Positions 45,190 through 55,200 of a stretch of DNA of 64,000 nt are shown here, piece after piece. The translations under genes were made by a program, and so were the position numbers. This stretch comes from Fabrea salina (lineage: Eukaryota > Ciliophora > Heterotrichea > Heterotrichida > Fabreidae), in assembly GCA_022984795.1 (NCBI GenBank), contig JALIHJ010000010.1, forward strand, positions 1 through 64,000, written 5' to 3'. The notes under the pieces are model-generated. The model did no database searches and was not told the origin of the DNA. It saw only the letters and a list, made by a program, of their open reading frames with translations. Each line of letters begins with the position of its first letter. The stretch's first letter is position 1.

Positions 45190-46559
45190 TTATTTGCTTC
45201 TTTGAGTCCGAAGCCCAGAGAGTGATGTTGAATTACGTAATTAAGGGCTTTTCTCAGTTGGGGTTTAGTTTGGTAGAGAGGCAAGTCCAAACGGTTAAAG
45301 CAAGTATGTGCTCTAGGAAGCCCTTCTGAGTCCAGGGACTCCACTGTGAACAAGGCAGGCTCCCCTCTAAGTGTTTTGAGTTCTTTGAAGCCTTGCACTG
45401 GCACACGTGAAGTTCCAGTAACGAACTTAAGCAGTAGAGAAAGTTTTTTTTGGCTGTAATTTTCCAGGACCTGCCAGAACCACTTGATTACAGGGTGCTT
45501 TTTAGAAAACTTGCCTTTGTACTGGGTGAATTCTTGCCAGTCGCCCACGTCTATGAAAGGACACCCGCAAAGAAACAACTCTAACTCAGGCTCTGAAAGC
45601 ACAGATATAACATCGTAAGGAATAACTGAAGTGAACCCTTTCTTGAACTCTTTAAGTGCTTTTTTGACTGAGGATTTGGCTTCGAACTTGGTTCTCAAGG
45701 AAATGTACTTGTGTTTGTTTTGGTCAGTCACAGGAATGCTTGAGCCACCCCTTACTAGTTCTTTAGTGAACTTTTGGTTTTTATGAGTTTTTTCAACAAC
45801 AAAGCTTTCAAAGAACACTCCTTCTACACTGTTTTCCTGCATAAACAACAACGAGTTATATAAGTCTGTGTCTAAGTGATGAATGTCTTCTAGGGCCACA
45901 GGCAAGTTTAAGAGGTGCTTGTACAGCACTGGCGCTAAAGGACAATAAAGAGGCACTCCGTCAAAAGCTGCTTTGGCAATGATCCTTCCGAACAAGTAAT
46001 AGATCCTTGGGAACTCTTCTTTAGGTTTCTGAGTGATCATGTAACTTACCTTTTCAGCATTTGTAGTTTGAAAAAAAGCATTTTCGGGCGCGGTTAATTC
46101 GAGGACTAACAAGTTCAGCCACTCCCGCATTAGTCCCCCTGCGTCCTGCGCAGTTTCTCCTGTGAAGCCTATTTGGAATTCTTTGTGCATGTCTTCTTCG
46201 TCAAGGAGCAAAAGTCTTTCGAGTGAGTCCTGCATAAGTTCTTCACGGGAAAGCACCAAGCGGATGCAGTCTTCTGTCCAAGGGACCTTTATGGCTTCCA
46301 AGCTTTTTTGGATCCAGATAAGTTTTTCCTCTAAGGACTGGTCTTTGACGCAGTTAGCTGGTTCTAGTTCAGGAACTTTGGGCTGGCTGATGAGACAAAA
46401 GTCTACATGGTAGTTGAACTCGTTATAGGTGCGCCAGCCGTCGAACTCTGTTCCGCACACTGGACATGTTGTTTTTTTGTTCAACTTGGTGTTTCCTGTT
46501 TTGCGTGAGTGGCGCCAAGCCTTCAAGGACCTTTTGGATGAATTTATTGCATTTCCCAT
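45186..46559 (-). CDS. HECT E3 ubiquitin ligase, predicted N-myristoylated
   Basis: 457 residues. The N-terminus MGNAINSSKR is a strong N-myristoylation motif (Gly2, Ser near position 7). A UBZ-like zinc finger follows at 33-56 (CPVCGTEFDG...HVDFC). The HECT domain fills about 120-457, with the N-lobe RREL-like segment FQIGFTGETAQDAGGLMREW and the C-lobe active site RAHTCFNRLDLPLY, catalytic Cys420. It lacks C2, WW, RCC1 or ankyrin regions, so the lipid anchor may set its place in the cell. The ligase accepts ubiquitin on Cys420 and passes it to substrates. Target unknown. Confidence 0.9.
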   Translation of the reverse strand: MGNAINSSKRSLKAWRHSRKTGNTKLNKKTTCPVCGTEFDGWRTYNEFNYHVDFCLISQPKVPELEPANCVKDQSLEEKLIWIQKSLEAIKVPWTEDCIRLVLSREELMQDSLERLLLLDEEDMHKEFQIGFTGETAQDAGGLMREWLNLLVLELTAPENAFFQTTNAEKVSYMITQKPKEEFPRIYYLFGRIIAKAAFDGVPLYCPLAPVLYKHLLNLPVALEDIHHLDTDLYNSLLFMQENSVEGVFFESFVVEKTHKNQKFTKELVRGGSSIPVTDQNKHKYISLRTKFEAKSSVKKALKEFKKGFTSVIPYDVISVLSEPELELFLCGCPFIDVGDWQEFTQYKGKFSKKHPVIKWFWQVLENYSQKKLSLLLKFVTGTSRVPVQGFKELKTLRGEPALFTVESLDSEGLPRAHTCFNRLDLPLYQTKPQLRKALNYVIQHHSLGFGLKEANN

Positions 46560-46622
46560 TATGAGTAAAAATGGGAAGAGTCAGTTCAAAACTGACTTTT
46601 AAAGTGTAGAACCATTTATAAA

Positions 46623-47418
46623 ATGTTTATGCCTGAAACAGAGTACGACCAGTTCCAGAAAATGCTGAACATTGCTTTAGAAGACCTTGTGAATACCAAG
46701 CCAGACAACCCTTACAAGTACTTAGCAGTGGCCTTGTGCCGAGCACTTCCTTCCGAAGAACTTGACGAACAGGAGTTTCCAGAAATAGCTGACGCACTTA
46801 AACAACATACTTACCCAGAAGGCTTCAGCCCTTATAGACGCCGTAAGTCCTTACTCAGCCTCTGTGTTTGGAGGGACCTTTTCAGCAGAAGAGCTTGACT
46901 GGAGTCCCCCAGAAAACAACTCAGAAGAAACTGCTCAGCAGGTCAAAGACCTCATGCGTCCTAACGTTTTGTTTTCGCACCTTTCAGAAGAAAGCTTGTT
47001 GAAGCTTGCAAGGGCTACTGAGTGCATAGAAGCAAAGGCGGGGGAAGTAGTAGTTAAAGAAAACGAACCAGGGAGTTCTTGCTTCTTCGTTGAAAAAGGC
47101 AACTTGGAGTGCAAAGTCCTTGAAAGGGGCCACGTGTGCAACTACCAAAGCGTAAGGCTTACTTAGGGGTCTAGTTTTGGGGAGGTTTCTTTGATGTACG
47201 GGAACTTAAGAGGAGCTACTATAACTGTAAAGACTACTTAGGCTGTGGAGGACTGTTGTTTGTGGAAGTTAGAGAGAACTGTGTACAAAAAAGTAGTGCT
47301 CCAGGACAAGATTCCCCAGGAAAAGGACTTCAGGGAGTTCCTGGACAACGACTTGGTTTTCAGTAATGCCTAATTAGACAATTTGCCTGACTCAGAAAAA
47401 GAAGCTATAAAAGCTTAA
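46623..47418 (+). CDS. PKA regulatory subunit-like, one CNB domain, five exons
   Basis: Exons 46623-46842, 46859-47151, 47167-47226, 47242-47362 and 47378-47418 give 244 residues. The inhibitor site RRPSV (about residues 72-76) is formed across intron 1 and is the type-II, autophosphorylatable kind. One cyclic-nucleotide-binding domain follows at about 110-235, with the phosphate-binding cassette FGEVSLMYGNLRGAT, keeping the Glu and Arg that bind cAMP. The usual second CNB domain is missing, since the frame ends soon after at TAA. The N-terminus may hold a docking helix pair. The gene has half of all introns found in this window. Confidence 0.85.
46843..46858 (+). other. 16-nt intron (PKA-R intron 1)
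   Basis: GTAAGTCCTTACTCAG, phase 1. Splicing joins Arg-Arg-C to CC and creates RRPSV. This is the one 16-nt intron here; retention shifts the frame. Confidence 0.92.
47152..47166 (+). other. 15-nt intron (PKA-R intron 2)
   Basis: GTAAGGCTTACTTAG, phase 0, ends in an in-frame TAG. Splicing restores the GSSFGEVSLMYG cassette directly after NYQS. Confidence 0.93.
47227..47241 (+). other. 15-nt intron (PKA-R intron 3)
   Basis: GTAAAGACTACTTAG, phase 0, in-frame TAG at the end. Joins RGATIT to AVEDCCLWKL. Confidence 0.92.
47363..47377 (+). other. 15-nt intron (PKA-R intron 4)
   Basis: GTAATGCCTAATTAG, phase 1. Unspliced, an in-frame TAA inside it ends the protein; spliced, LVF continues to NNLPDSEKEAIKA and a TAA at 47416-47418. 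Confidence 0.88.
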
Positions 47419-47424
47419 GTTAAT

Positions 47425-48150
47425 TTACAAGTTATGTCTTCTGTAAGGTTTCTGTAAACGTGAGATAAGGTCAGCTTCGTTTTTTCTAGAAAGTTTTCTT
47501 TGAGTGGACCTAGTTTCAAAGTTCTTGGAAGACTTTTTGAGCATGTGGAGGTTGATTTTGTTTCTCGACTGCTTTAAAGGAGAAATAGGGTGTTCTGAGT
47601 CGACTGAAAGCTTCTCGGCGTCTTCGGAAATGGACTGAAGAGGAGGTGACTTTTGGGGCGGTTTGGGGGACTGGGGACTGGACTTGAACTTGGGTTGATC
47701 GCAGAAACTGAAAGAAGAGTTATCGGGGGAGTTGTTTTGGGACTTGAATTGCTTCATAGCCATGTACACATTAGTTGGACTGGAAGCTTTAGCAAACAAC
47801 CTAGAGGGCTCTTTTTTGCACTGAGTGGTTTGTTTCATTTTGGCTTTTGAGGTTTTCACTGACTTAAGTGCTAGTTTGGTGGCGTAGGAGATCTGGCACA
47901 AGAGTTTGCTGTTCATCACTTTTTTTTTGACAGAAGTTTTTCTCTGGGTAAGTGGGCTGGTGTATTCCTCCGACAGTTCTTGTCTGATGCTTCTCCAGCT
48001 TTTCTCAATGTCTTCTAAACTAGGCACTTCAGACAAGTTGAGTTTTGTGTTTTTTCTGCTTGTTGAGCGCAATAAGTTCCTTTCCTCATTGAGGTTCTTG
48101 AGTCGGATGGGTTTGGATTTCGAGGGACTTAAAGATCCTAGTTTTTTCAT
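47425..48150 (-). CDS. Basic disordered protein, 241 aa
   Basis: Not recognised. From the ATG at 48150 (MKKLGSLSPSKSKPIRL); the upstream in-frame start would overlap the preceding TPR gene. Lys/Ser/Pro/Arg-rich and mostly disordered, with one short helix (LEDIEKSWRSIRQELSEEY) and a Pro/Ser stretch (SSPQSPKPPQKSPPLQS). The composition suggests a microtubule or cortical scaffold factor, but nothing specific shows it. Convergent with the PKA-R gene, 6 nt apart. Confidence 0.6.
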   Translation of the reverse strand: MKKLGSLSPSKSKPIRLKNLNEERNLLRSTSRKNTKLNLSEVPSLEDIEKSWRSIRQELSEEYTSPLTQRKTSVKKKVMNSKLLCQISYATKLALKSVKTSKAKMKQTTQCKKEPSRLFAKASSPTNVYMAMKQFKSQNNSPDNSSFSFCDQPKFKSSPQSPKPPQKSPPLQSISEDAEKLSVDSEHPISPLKQSRNKINLHMLKKSSKNFETRSTQRKLSRKNEADLISRLQKPYRRHNL

Positions 48151-48161
48151 ATTTAAATAGT

Positions 48162-50270
48162 TTACTTTTTGCCTTTTTTCTTCTTCTTGCCTTTCTTGCC
48201 CTTTTTGCCTTTTTTGGGGAAAGGGTCTACGTACTGCTTGCTCCAAACTGGGTAAAACTCTGGCGTTGGAATGAACTCAGTGCGCTTCACTCTGGATAAG
48301 TTTTGCTTGGCAGAAAGAGTCCTTGGGTGGTTGGGGCCCAAAATCATGTCTAGGATAGCTTCAGCTAACTCAATGTACGCGTAGGCTTCTCTGTACCTTT
48401 CTAAGTAGTACATGCACACTCCTAAGTTGTTGTAAACTGAAGCTGTGTCTACAGTGTCTCCTCCTAAGATCCTTTCCCGGATTTCTTTGGCTTTTAAGTA
48501 GCACCTGCAAGCTGCTTGGTAATGCCCGAGGTGGCACAGGGCTGAACCCATTGTGCAGTAAATCAAAGCTTTGTTGGGGTTGTTAGGAGGCAACTTGTCT
48601 GAAACTGGCTTTACGGAGAAGCACTGTCCCAGAGCTAGTTCGTCGCGAGAAGAAGACTGGAAAATAGAAGCCCTTGTGATTTCCAGAAACAACTCAACCT
48701 CAGGAGGAAGGTCGTCTGAACCTTCTTCTTTCTGCCACTCTGCTTTGGCTTTGTCGAGGGTCTGGACAGCCATAGACAGGTTTTTGCTGTTTTGGTATAT
48801 AAAGCAGGACTCAACTAGAGTAGCTACGTTAGGAGGACTTGGGGGAGGCTGGAGGATCTCTTGGATCAGACAAGGGTGAATTCCTGGGTTAAGGAAGGTT
48901 TGTTTGGCATTTAGAGGGTGCAGGTTGCCAGAGAGTTGGTTGCGTAGGTTGGAAAACTTATCGTAGCGTGATTTTTCAGGAAGTTTAGGATTGAAGGATC
49001 CTGGGAGAGAAGCAAACTTGAGTTGGTCTGAAGCCTTTTCTTCTTTTTGTTTGTTGTTTTGTTGGCGCTGAGGAGCTTGGCGTTGGTTCTTGGGTTCAGG
49101 TGGAGGAGGGAGTGGAAACAACACAGGTGGGTGGTTGGGGTTTTCGGTAAGTATTTTGGGAGGAGGAGGCATTTGGGGTGCTCTTTCGTTGTCAAGCATC
49201 TTGAGTACTTCGTGGATTTCTGGTATGTAGGGAACTTCCTTAACTACTTCTAAAAGGTCTTTTTCGTCACTGTAGCCTTTGCTAGAAACTATTTTTTTGA
49301 TGCGGTAGTTAGAGAGGAGTTCTTCAAAGTCTTCTTGGGAACTGAAAGAAGCGTCGCTGTCGTACTCAGTGGGGTAGGAAATCTTGAGTCCAGGTGCACT
49401 AGACTCAGTTTGGTGGAGTTGGAGTTTGTCAAAGAAAAGGTTGCGTATTTGCAGAACGGGGTTATCGATGTCAACTAATCCCTCTACAGCAATGCGGCCC
49501 ATAACTAACTGCAGGTGGTGCAGCTTGAGTTCGGGTTCACCCTTGATGTTTGGAAGTGGGGCTACTTGGGAGTAGTCAGCTTCGTTTTCGTACTCCTTTA
49601 TAAGCACTTTGGAGTCGTAAAAGGTCTGGTCAACTATGTCGTTCGGGGGAATAATGGCTTTGATGCAGCTTTGGAAGGTTTCGATGTTGATTAAGTGAGG
49701 AATGATGTTGGAGATCCTGCAATACCTTAGAAAGTTCCTTGCAGAGATTCCTAAGTTCTGGTCAGTGATTTGCTTGACTCCAATTACTTTTCTGCGGTTT
49801 TCGATGTTTTTGGTGTTGTAGCTCATGAGTACCTGCAGAAGGCCTTGTTCGCAGTTTTCGAACTCAGAAATGGGGCCTTCAGACAGCAGTGCCACGTTGG
49901 TTTCGTCGTCCAGAGGCAAGTTGGGGTGGTCAGCTTCGACCATGGGGTCAACTAGGATTTTAGTGAACATCTGTTCAACAGGCGATATGTCGTCTGGAAA
50001 AATCACTCTTGCGAGCAGAGTTATTGCGAAGAAGAACCTACTTTTTTTAATGTAGTCTTTTTCTCCTGAAGCCTGTTTGAAAACGTTCAGTGCTTTGTAA
50101 AGGGGGCAGGCGTTAGAAACTATTCCTTTTTCTAAGCACAACAGTAAGAACTGGTAGAGTTTCATCTGTCCCTCTGCGTCGCAGTGGTGTTTGAAGACTT
50201 GTTCCAGACGGGCTTCCTCACTTTTCTTAAGAGTTAAGGTGTAGTAACTCCGTGTAGTGTCTTCTTCCAT
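48162..50270 (-). CDS. TPR-repeat protein with Lys-rich tail
   Basis: 702 residues. TPR units of kinesin-light-chain style lie at about 560-650 (ALIYCTMGSALCHLGHYQAA, ASVYNNLGVCMYYLERYREA, DMILGPNHPRTLSAKQNL). The N-terminal half is helical and partly acidic; a Pro-rich stretch (MPPPPKI, FPLPPPPEP) precedes a Gln/Arg-rich linker. The end is a long Lys/Gly run (KKGKKGKKGKKKKK), similar to that of the DRC9-like gene at 5739-6887. TPR units bind partner peptides. A ciliary role is a guess from the tail and the neighbours. Confidence 0.72.
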   Translation of the reverse strand: MEEDTTRSYYTLTLKKSEEARLEQVFKHHCDAEGQMKLYQFLLLCLEKGIVSNACPLYKALNVFKQASGEKDYIKKSRFFFAITLLARVIFPDDISPVEQMFTKILVDPMVEADHPNLPLDDETNVALLSEGPISEFENCEQGLLQVLMSYNTKNIENRRKVIGVKQITDQNLGISARNFLRYCRISNIIPHLINIETFQSCIKAIIPPNDIVDQTFYDSKVLIKEYENEADYSQVAPLPNIKGEPELKLHHLQLVMGRIAVEGLVDIDNPVLQIRNLFFDKLQLHQTESSAPGLKISYPTEYDSDASFSSQEDFEELLSNYRIKKIVSSKGYSDEKDLLEVVKEVPYIPEIHEVLKMLDNERAPQMPPPPKILTENPNHPPVLFPLPPPPEPKNQRQAPQRQQNNKQKEEKASDQLKFASLPGSFNPKLPEKSRYDKFSNLRNQLSGNLHPLNAKQTFLNPGIHPCLIQEILQPPPSPPNVATLVESCFIYQNSKNLSMAVQTLDKAKAEWQKEEGSDDLPPEVELFLEITRASIFQSSSRDELALGQCFSVKPVSDKLPPNNPNKALIYCTMGSALCHLGHYQAACRCYLKAKEIRERILGGDTVDTASVYNNLGVCMYYLERYREAYAYIELAEAILDMILGPNHPRTLSAKQNLSRVKRTEFIPTPEFYPVWSKQYVDPFPKKGKKGKKGKKKKKGKK

Positions 50271-50288
50271 TTAAATATCTCTAAGAAC

Positions 50289-51221
50289 TTAGTTAGACCT
50301 CCCTTTAAAAGTCAGCATGGACTTGTGGAAACCCAGCAGCCGGTTGCCAAAGTCAAATCCCCCAGTAGGCAAAATCGCTCTTAGCCAGTACTGCAATTTC
50401 ACAGTAGAGGGCATGGCAACAGTTTCTTCTTCCATTCTAATAGCTCTGATGATTCTATCGGCCACCCAAGTTTCGTCAAGCATTGGAAAGAGCACTCTGT
50501 AACTCAAACTCACTCCTTCAAACATCCCAGTGTTAACGAAGTAAGGACAAATACAAGTAGTCTTTACCTTGCTTCCTTGGGCTTTCATTTCAGCCCTAAG
50601 TGACTCGTCCAAGCCTACTGCTGCGAATTTGGACGCACAGTAGTCAAGCATTCCAGGGACTCCAACCAGTCCTGCTGCCGAAGCAATTGTAACTACATGT
50701 CCTTTGTTGTTTTGGATCATGTCTGGCAAAAACTCTTTTAATGTGTAAAAGTGGGACACTGCATTTACTTCCATGGTCTTGCGCATTTGCTCTTCGGAAG
50801 TTTCTAGGAAAGGAGTCCCACTTACAATGCCAGCGTTGTTCACTAGAACTGTAGGCGCTCCGAAGTGTTCTCTTGCTTCTTGTGCAGCTTTTCTGACTGA
50901 GTCTCTGTCGGTGACGTCAACTTGTACTGGAAAAGCTTGTTTCTTCTCAGCCAAGATGTTGTTAGCTACAGATTGCGCAGCTTCGAAGTTGATGTCTGCT
51001 ATGACTACTTTGGCGTCTAGTCTAGCTAGTCTGAAAGCCATCTGCCTTCCTATTCCGCTGCCTGCTCCAGTTATAAAAACTACTTCGCCTGAAAGACTTT
51101 TCCCAGAACTAAGGGCTCTTTTCAACTTAAACGCCAGCCACGCAAAAACCACACCTAGTCCTACTTTGTACTTAGTGTCTAGGCTTTCATTTAACTTTTC
51201 GAGTACTGAAGTGATTTCCAT
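50289..51221 (-). CDS. Short-chain dehydrogenase/reductase (SDR16C/HSD17B11-like)
   Basis: 310 residues. N-terminal membrane segment (YKVGLGVVFAWLAFKL) followed by the Rossmann fold: cofactor site TGAGSGIG, acidic DIN after beta-2 (NAD preference), NNAG, catalytic Ser (TIASAAGLVG) and YCASK with the catalytic Tyr and Lys. The membrane-anchored layout and the C-terminal stretch are like 17-beta-hydroxysteroid dehydrogenase 11/13 and retinol dehydrogenase 10, which sit on ER and lipid droplets. The substrate cannot be told. Divergent from the secreted protein with 21 nt between starts. Confidence 0.88.
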   Translation of the reverse strand: MEITSVLEKLNESLDTKYKVGLGVVFAWLAFKLKRALSSGKSLSGEVVFITGAGSGIGRQMAFRLARLDAKVVIADINFEAAQSVANNILAEKKQAFPVQVDVTDRDSVRKAAQEAREHFGAPTVLVNNAGIVSGTPFLETSEEQMRKTMEVNAVSHFYTLKEFLPDMIQNNKGHVVTIASAAGLVGVPGMLDYCASKFAAVGLDESLRAEMKAQGSKVKTTCICPYFVNTGMFEGVSLSYRVLFPMLDETWVADRIIRAIRMEEETVAMPSTVKLQYWLRAILPTGGFDFGNRLLGFHKSMLTFKGRSN

Positions 51222-51242
51222 TTATATTATTGTTTTCTGGCA

Positions 51243-52277
51243 ATGTACTACTTACTGTGTTTGGTTTCCTTAGTTCTGGCTAAGAACTGCCCTGAATACC
51301 AGTGCACAAGCATTTCAGGTGCTAAAAACCAGTGTGTGATCTATGATGAAGCGAAAAGGACTTACTATGTAGACCCTGGTAATTGCGAAGAAGGCAACTG
51401 TTTCTCTGGACTTGACCCTCAAAAGAACGTTTCTTGCTATACACTCTATTCTGGTTACCTAGGCGGAGTTAAGTACCCTGGAGAAAAGTGTGAGTTTGAC
51501 TCAGATTGCTCCAGCTATGCTATAAATGGCTGTGTGCAGGGAGCCTGCAAGGGGTACACTGAGGGCCAAGTTTTCACTCCAAAGCTTGACCATGCTTATT
51601 TTTACTGCAATCCAGGCCTGAGATTTGACAATGCAATTTCTGCTTGTCTCAAACAAATACAAAATGGTGGGAAGTGCGAAACCGACTATGACTGCACTAA
51701 CCAAGCCGTTTGTCGCGCTAACTTGGAAAATATTAAGGTTTGCATGGACATATACTCTTTAAAAGATGACGAAAAACTCTACACATGTGACTACTTAGAA
51801 ACTGCTTGCAAAAGTTCCTATTGTGTGACGAATTCTACTGGGTCTTACTGTGCAGAAGCCATGAAGAATGTAAACGGTCAAGGAGCTCCTTGTGACTCAG
51901 ACAAAGACTGTGTTTCGAATGCCGGACTTACTTTGAACTGTAAGTGTGGGTTAAGTGGAAGTTCTTATTGCGAGTTGTTTCCAGGAGACCCTTTGATGCT
52001 TGAAGTTACTAACTTGGAGTTTGAGTGGTACTACGGGTATAGTTACAAGTGCAATACAGGCCGAAGAAAAAGCTTTTTCTGCATGCAAGACTACTGGGAA
52101 AGCTACGGTGAGTACTTTTACAAGTTAACGAAGTCTTTCGTTTACCCTGAAGTCATACATGCGCAAAACTGCACTTTAAAGGTATTTGAGTTCACTTACT
52201 ATAATGCTTTGAAGGGGTATCAGGATGATATTGCTTTTGCAGCCTTAGTTTCAGGGACCTTTTTAATAACGCTTTAG
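51243..52277 (+). CDS. Cys-rich secreted/surface protein, paralogue of 59022-60614
   Basis: 344 residues. Signal peptide MYYLLCLVSLVLAK, then about 30 Cys in an ordered pattern: PGEKCEFDSDCS (Dickkopf/EB-like), NGCVQGACKG, YFYCNPGL, KCETDYDCTN, CKCGLSGSSYC..FPGDPL, and KCNTGRRKS..CMQDYWESYGEY. The end IAFAALVSGTFLITL is hydrophobic and could be a GPI signal. The same ordered motifs recur in the 530-residue protein on the other side of the giant receptor, so the two are paralogues. Function unknown; a cell-surface or extracellular role is clear from the signal and Cys content. Confidence 0.82.
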   Translation: MYYLLCLVSLVLAKNCPEYQCTSISGAKNQCVIYDEAKRTYYVDPGNCEEGNCFSGLDPQKNVSCYTLYSGYLGGVKYPGEKCEFDSDCSSYAINGCVQGACKGYTEGQVFTPKLDHAYFYCNPGLRFDNAISACLKQIQNGGKCETDYDCTNQAVCRANLENIKVCMDIYSLKDDEKLYTCDYLETACKSSYCVTNSTGSYCAEAMKNVNGQGAPCDSDKDCVSNAGLTLNCKCGLSGSSYCELFPGDPLMLEVTNLEFEWYYGYSYKCNTGRRKSFFCMQDYWESYGEYFYKLTKSFVYPEVIHAQNCTLKVFEFTYYNALKGYQDDIAFAALVSGTFLITL

Positions 52278-52289
52278 ATTGGATTAAAT

Positions 52290-55200
52290 ATGTTGGGCTT
52301 TGTGTTTGTGGCAATTATAGCAAGTGGTTCTGAAATACACTCTGTCTCGACTTACCCAGTTAAAGGCATAGTCAAAACCACGTTTGCAGGACTGAGTAAC
52401 CTTTACATTTACGGAGAATTTACAGAGCCAAGTGAGTCATACCAAGTACTTTTGGCTTCAAGAGAATGCTACATCTTTTACTTTGAATCCTCAAAAATAG
52501 AATGCTTGATTCCAGCTTATGAAGCTCAAAACAAGGTCTTATTCCTCCTTCAAGTTTTAGAAAACTCAGTAGATATTCCTTTCAAAGAGTCAGCTTCCAA
52601 CACTCTAATCTATTCTCCTTACATTTACCCTTTTATACACATAGCTCCTTCAGAAGCTGCACCTGGAGACCGAATAGAATTGATGGGAGTGGAAGAGCGT
52701 GAAACGCCAACGAGTCTTTTTAAAGAGGTCTCAGTTGCTGGAGTGGTTGCTGGGGGGTTAACTTGCTGCACAGGCTCGTATTATCCCTACAAAATTGAAG
52801 TTGAGTTAGGCAGTAATGTGCACGGAGACCTTGGTCCACTAATACTTATGGATGATAAATACGAATTTGGTCACATTAAGTGGACGGCAATAAACCAAAC
52901 TCCAGATGGAGACGAGTTTTTCTTCAGAACTATTGCAGTTGTTGAAAGCATTTCTATGAGTGAAGGGAGCAGTTGTGGCAATGATGAGTTGGAAATAAGG
53001 GGAAAGGGCTTCCCTGGAGATTTAGAAAGAGTAAGTATTGAAATAGATGGTATTGAGTGCACTGTTGGGTCTGCTTCTTACCAGAAACTCACGTGTATAA
53101 CTAGTGCGAACCCCAACAAGACAGAAAGAGAAGTTTATCATGGAAGTGCTGGAGTAATGAGGGAACTTTGGAAAGAAAGCTATGAGCAGGGAACTGCTCC
53201 TGACTATGTCACTAAAATAGCCAATTCAAGAGTTCCGCAACTCTGGAGTTCTGAAAAGCACAAACAACTACTGTATGGACTCTTCAAAGCTCCTAGAACA
53301 GGGAGTTATAAATTCCATTCATCCTCAGATGATAAGGTTGTAGTGTATATCAGCACTGATGAAACTAAAACTAACAAAAGAAAAGTTCTGGAAAAAGGTT
53401 GCTGCACTGGACTTTTGATTGACTTAACATCAGAACAAACTCTTGAATCAACTCAAGTTAGTCTCCAAGAAAACAAGTTTTACTATATAGAAATCTACCA
53501 CGAAAACAGTGGTGGAGGTCCTGAATACTTTGAAGTAAGTTTTGAAGTACTTAACACAGAATCTTCAAAGAAGAGAAAACTCCCAGTAACTCAGTTTCTG
53601 ACTAGTGATCATAAGTTAGATAAAGCAAGACCATTCACATACAGAAATGAAGCAGAGGAAGTTAACTATGGAGACACTAGCTACACTTTCCAAGCGTCAG
53701 AGGCAGTAGGCAGGAGTTACTTCAATGTTTACGGAGTAGAATATAATGGCCTACATATAAAACTCCCAAGTTACATGTATGATAAAGACACAGACCTTTT
53801 AAGCTTTAATTTGGAAGACGGAAGTTCTACAACAGGAACTGTGTATTCTCATCCTTCAAATAGTGAGTACTGGCCAGTTATCACTTCTGAACTTCTCAGA
53901 ACTTATGAAACTACTTCTCAGTTGAGAGTTTGGATTGACAACAGACTCACCTTATGCAGAAGCGATTGCACCTTTGTGTACCAGGAACCTACTATAACCC
54001 AAGTTTCTATTTCTTCTAACGAGTTAGAAGTAACAGGAGAGTTCTTGCCAACTGACAACTCAAAAGTCCAGGTTAAATTAGGTTCTAATGAGTGTAGGGT
54101 TCTATCTGCCACTCGAACTAAACTACTTTGCAGTTTAAGTGAGTTTCAAAAAGGAACTTATACTCCAGAGATTCATGCAACTGACTACGGAATTATAAGT
54201 TCTCAATCCCAAGTTGAGTTGAGTTGTCCTTTAAATTGTCAAGTTTGCTCTTCATCTAGTGATTGTTCTGAGTGTGAAGAAGGGTTTTATTTAGTTCAAG
54301 GAGTGTGCACTTCTAAATGTCCTACTAACTTTGACTGCAGTCCTTCATCTTCTTCAATCAGTGCAAGTCTCATCTTCAACCTTCAACTCAGTGTGATTTC
54401 TGACATAGTTGAAGACAAAGCAAGCTCTATACCTGTGCTAACGGGAAAAGACAATAAATTCTACCCTGACTACGACATAACTGACCCTCTGCCTGCTAAA
54501 GACAGAGGATTCTACTTCACTGGGAGTTCTTATATGTTACTTCCCCCTTACTTAGATACTTCTTCTCCTTTGATTCACTTAGCTCCTGAATTCACTATCT
54601 CTATTTGGATTAAGGATCGGTATGATGAGTGCGCAATTTTAGCCAAGCAAGATAATGTATTAAGGAATATCCTTGAACTAGGATTCTCAGATGAGTTAGT
54701 GCATTTAGACATAGATACTTATAAAGTACAGAGCCAGGATTTTGATTTAGTTCACGACCGAGCATGGAAGTTTTTAGTTGTTAAGTCTGAGTTAGAATCT
54801 TACGATGACACCTCTCTAAGCTTCTTCCTAAATAACACTTTCAAAAGCAGTTCTAAACTAGAAAGTACTTATCTTCAAGACTCGACAAGCAAGTACTTCT
54901 TTACAATTGGAGCCAGAAAAGGAGATTCCGGTACCTTCTCTGGTTTTTTCACTGGGTTTATTTGGGAGATTAGGATTTACAACTCAGTAATTGACCATCT
55001 AGAGTTAGCACTGACTTCTGATTGCAATGGTTGTAGCTTATGTCCTGTTGAAAACAACCAAAAGTGCTTATCTGATTGTGGCATTGATCAGTTCTGGGAT
55101 GGAAAACAGTGTTTGGAGTGTAGTAGTGGGTGCCAAAGTATAGGTTGTGTCAGACAAGACAAGGAGTGTAACCTGTGTCCTCAAGAAGAATGCTCTAGTT

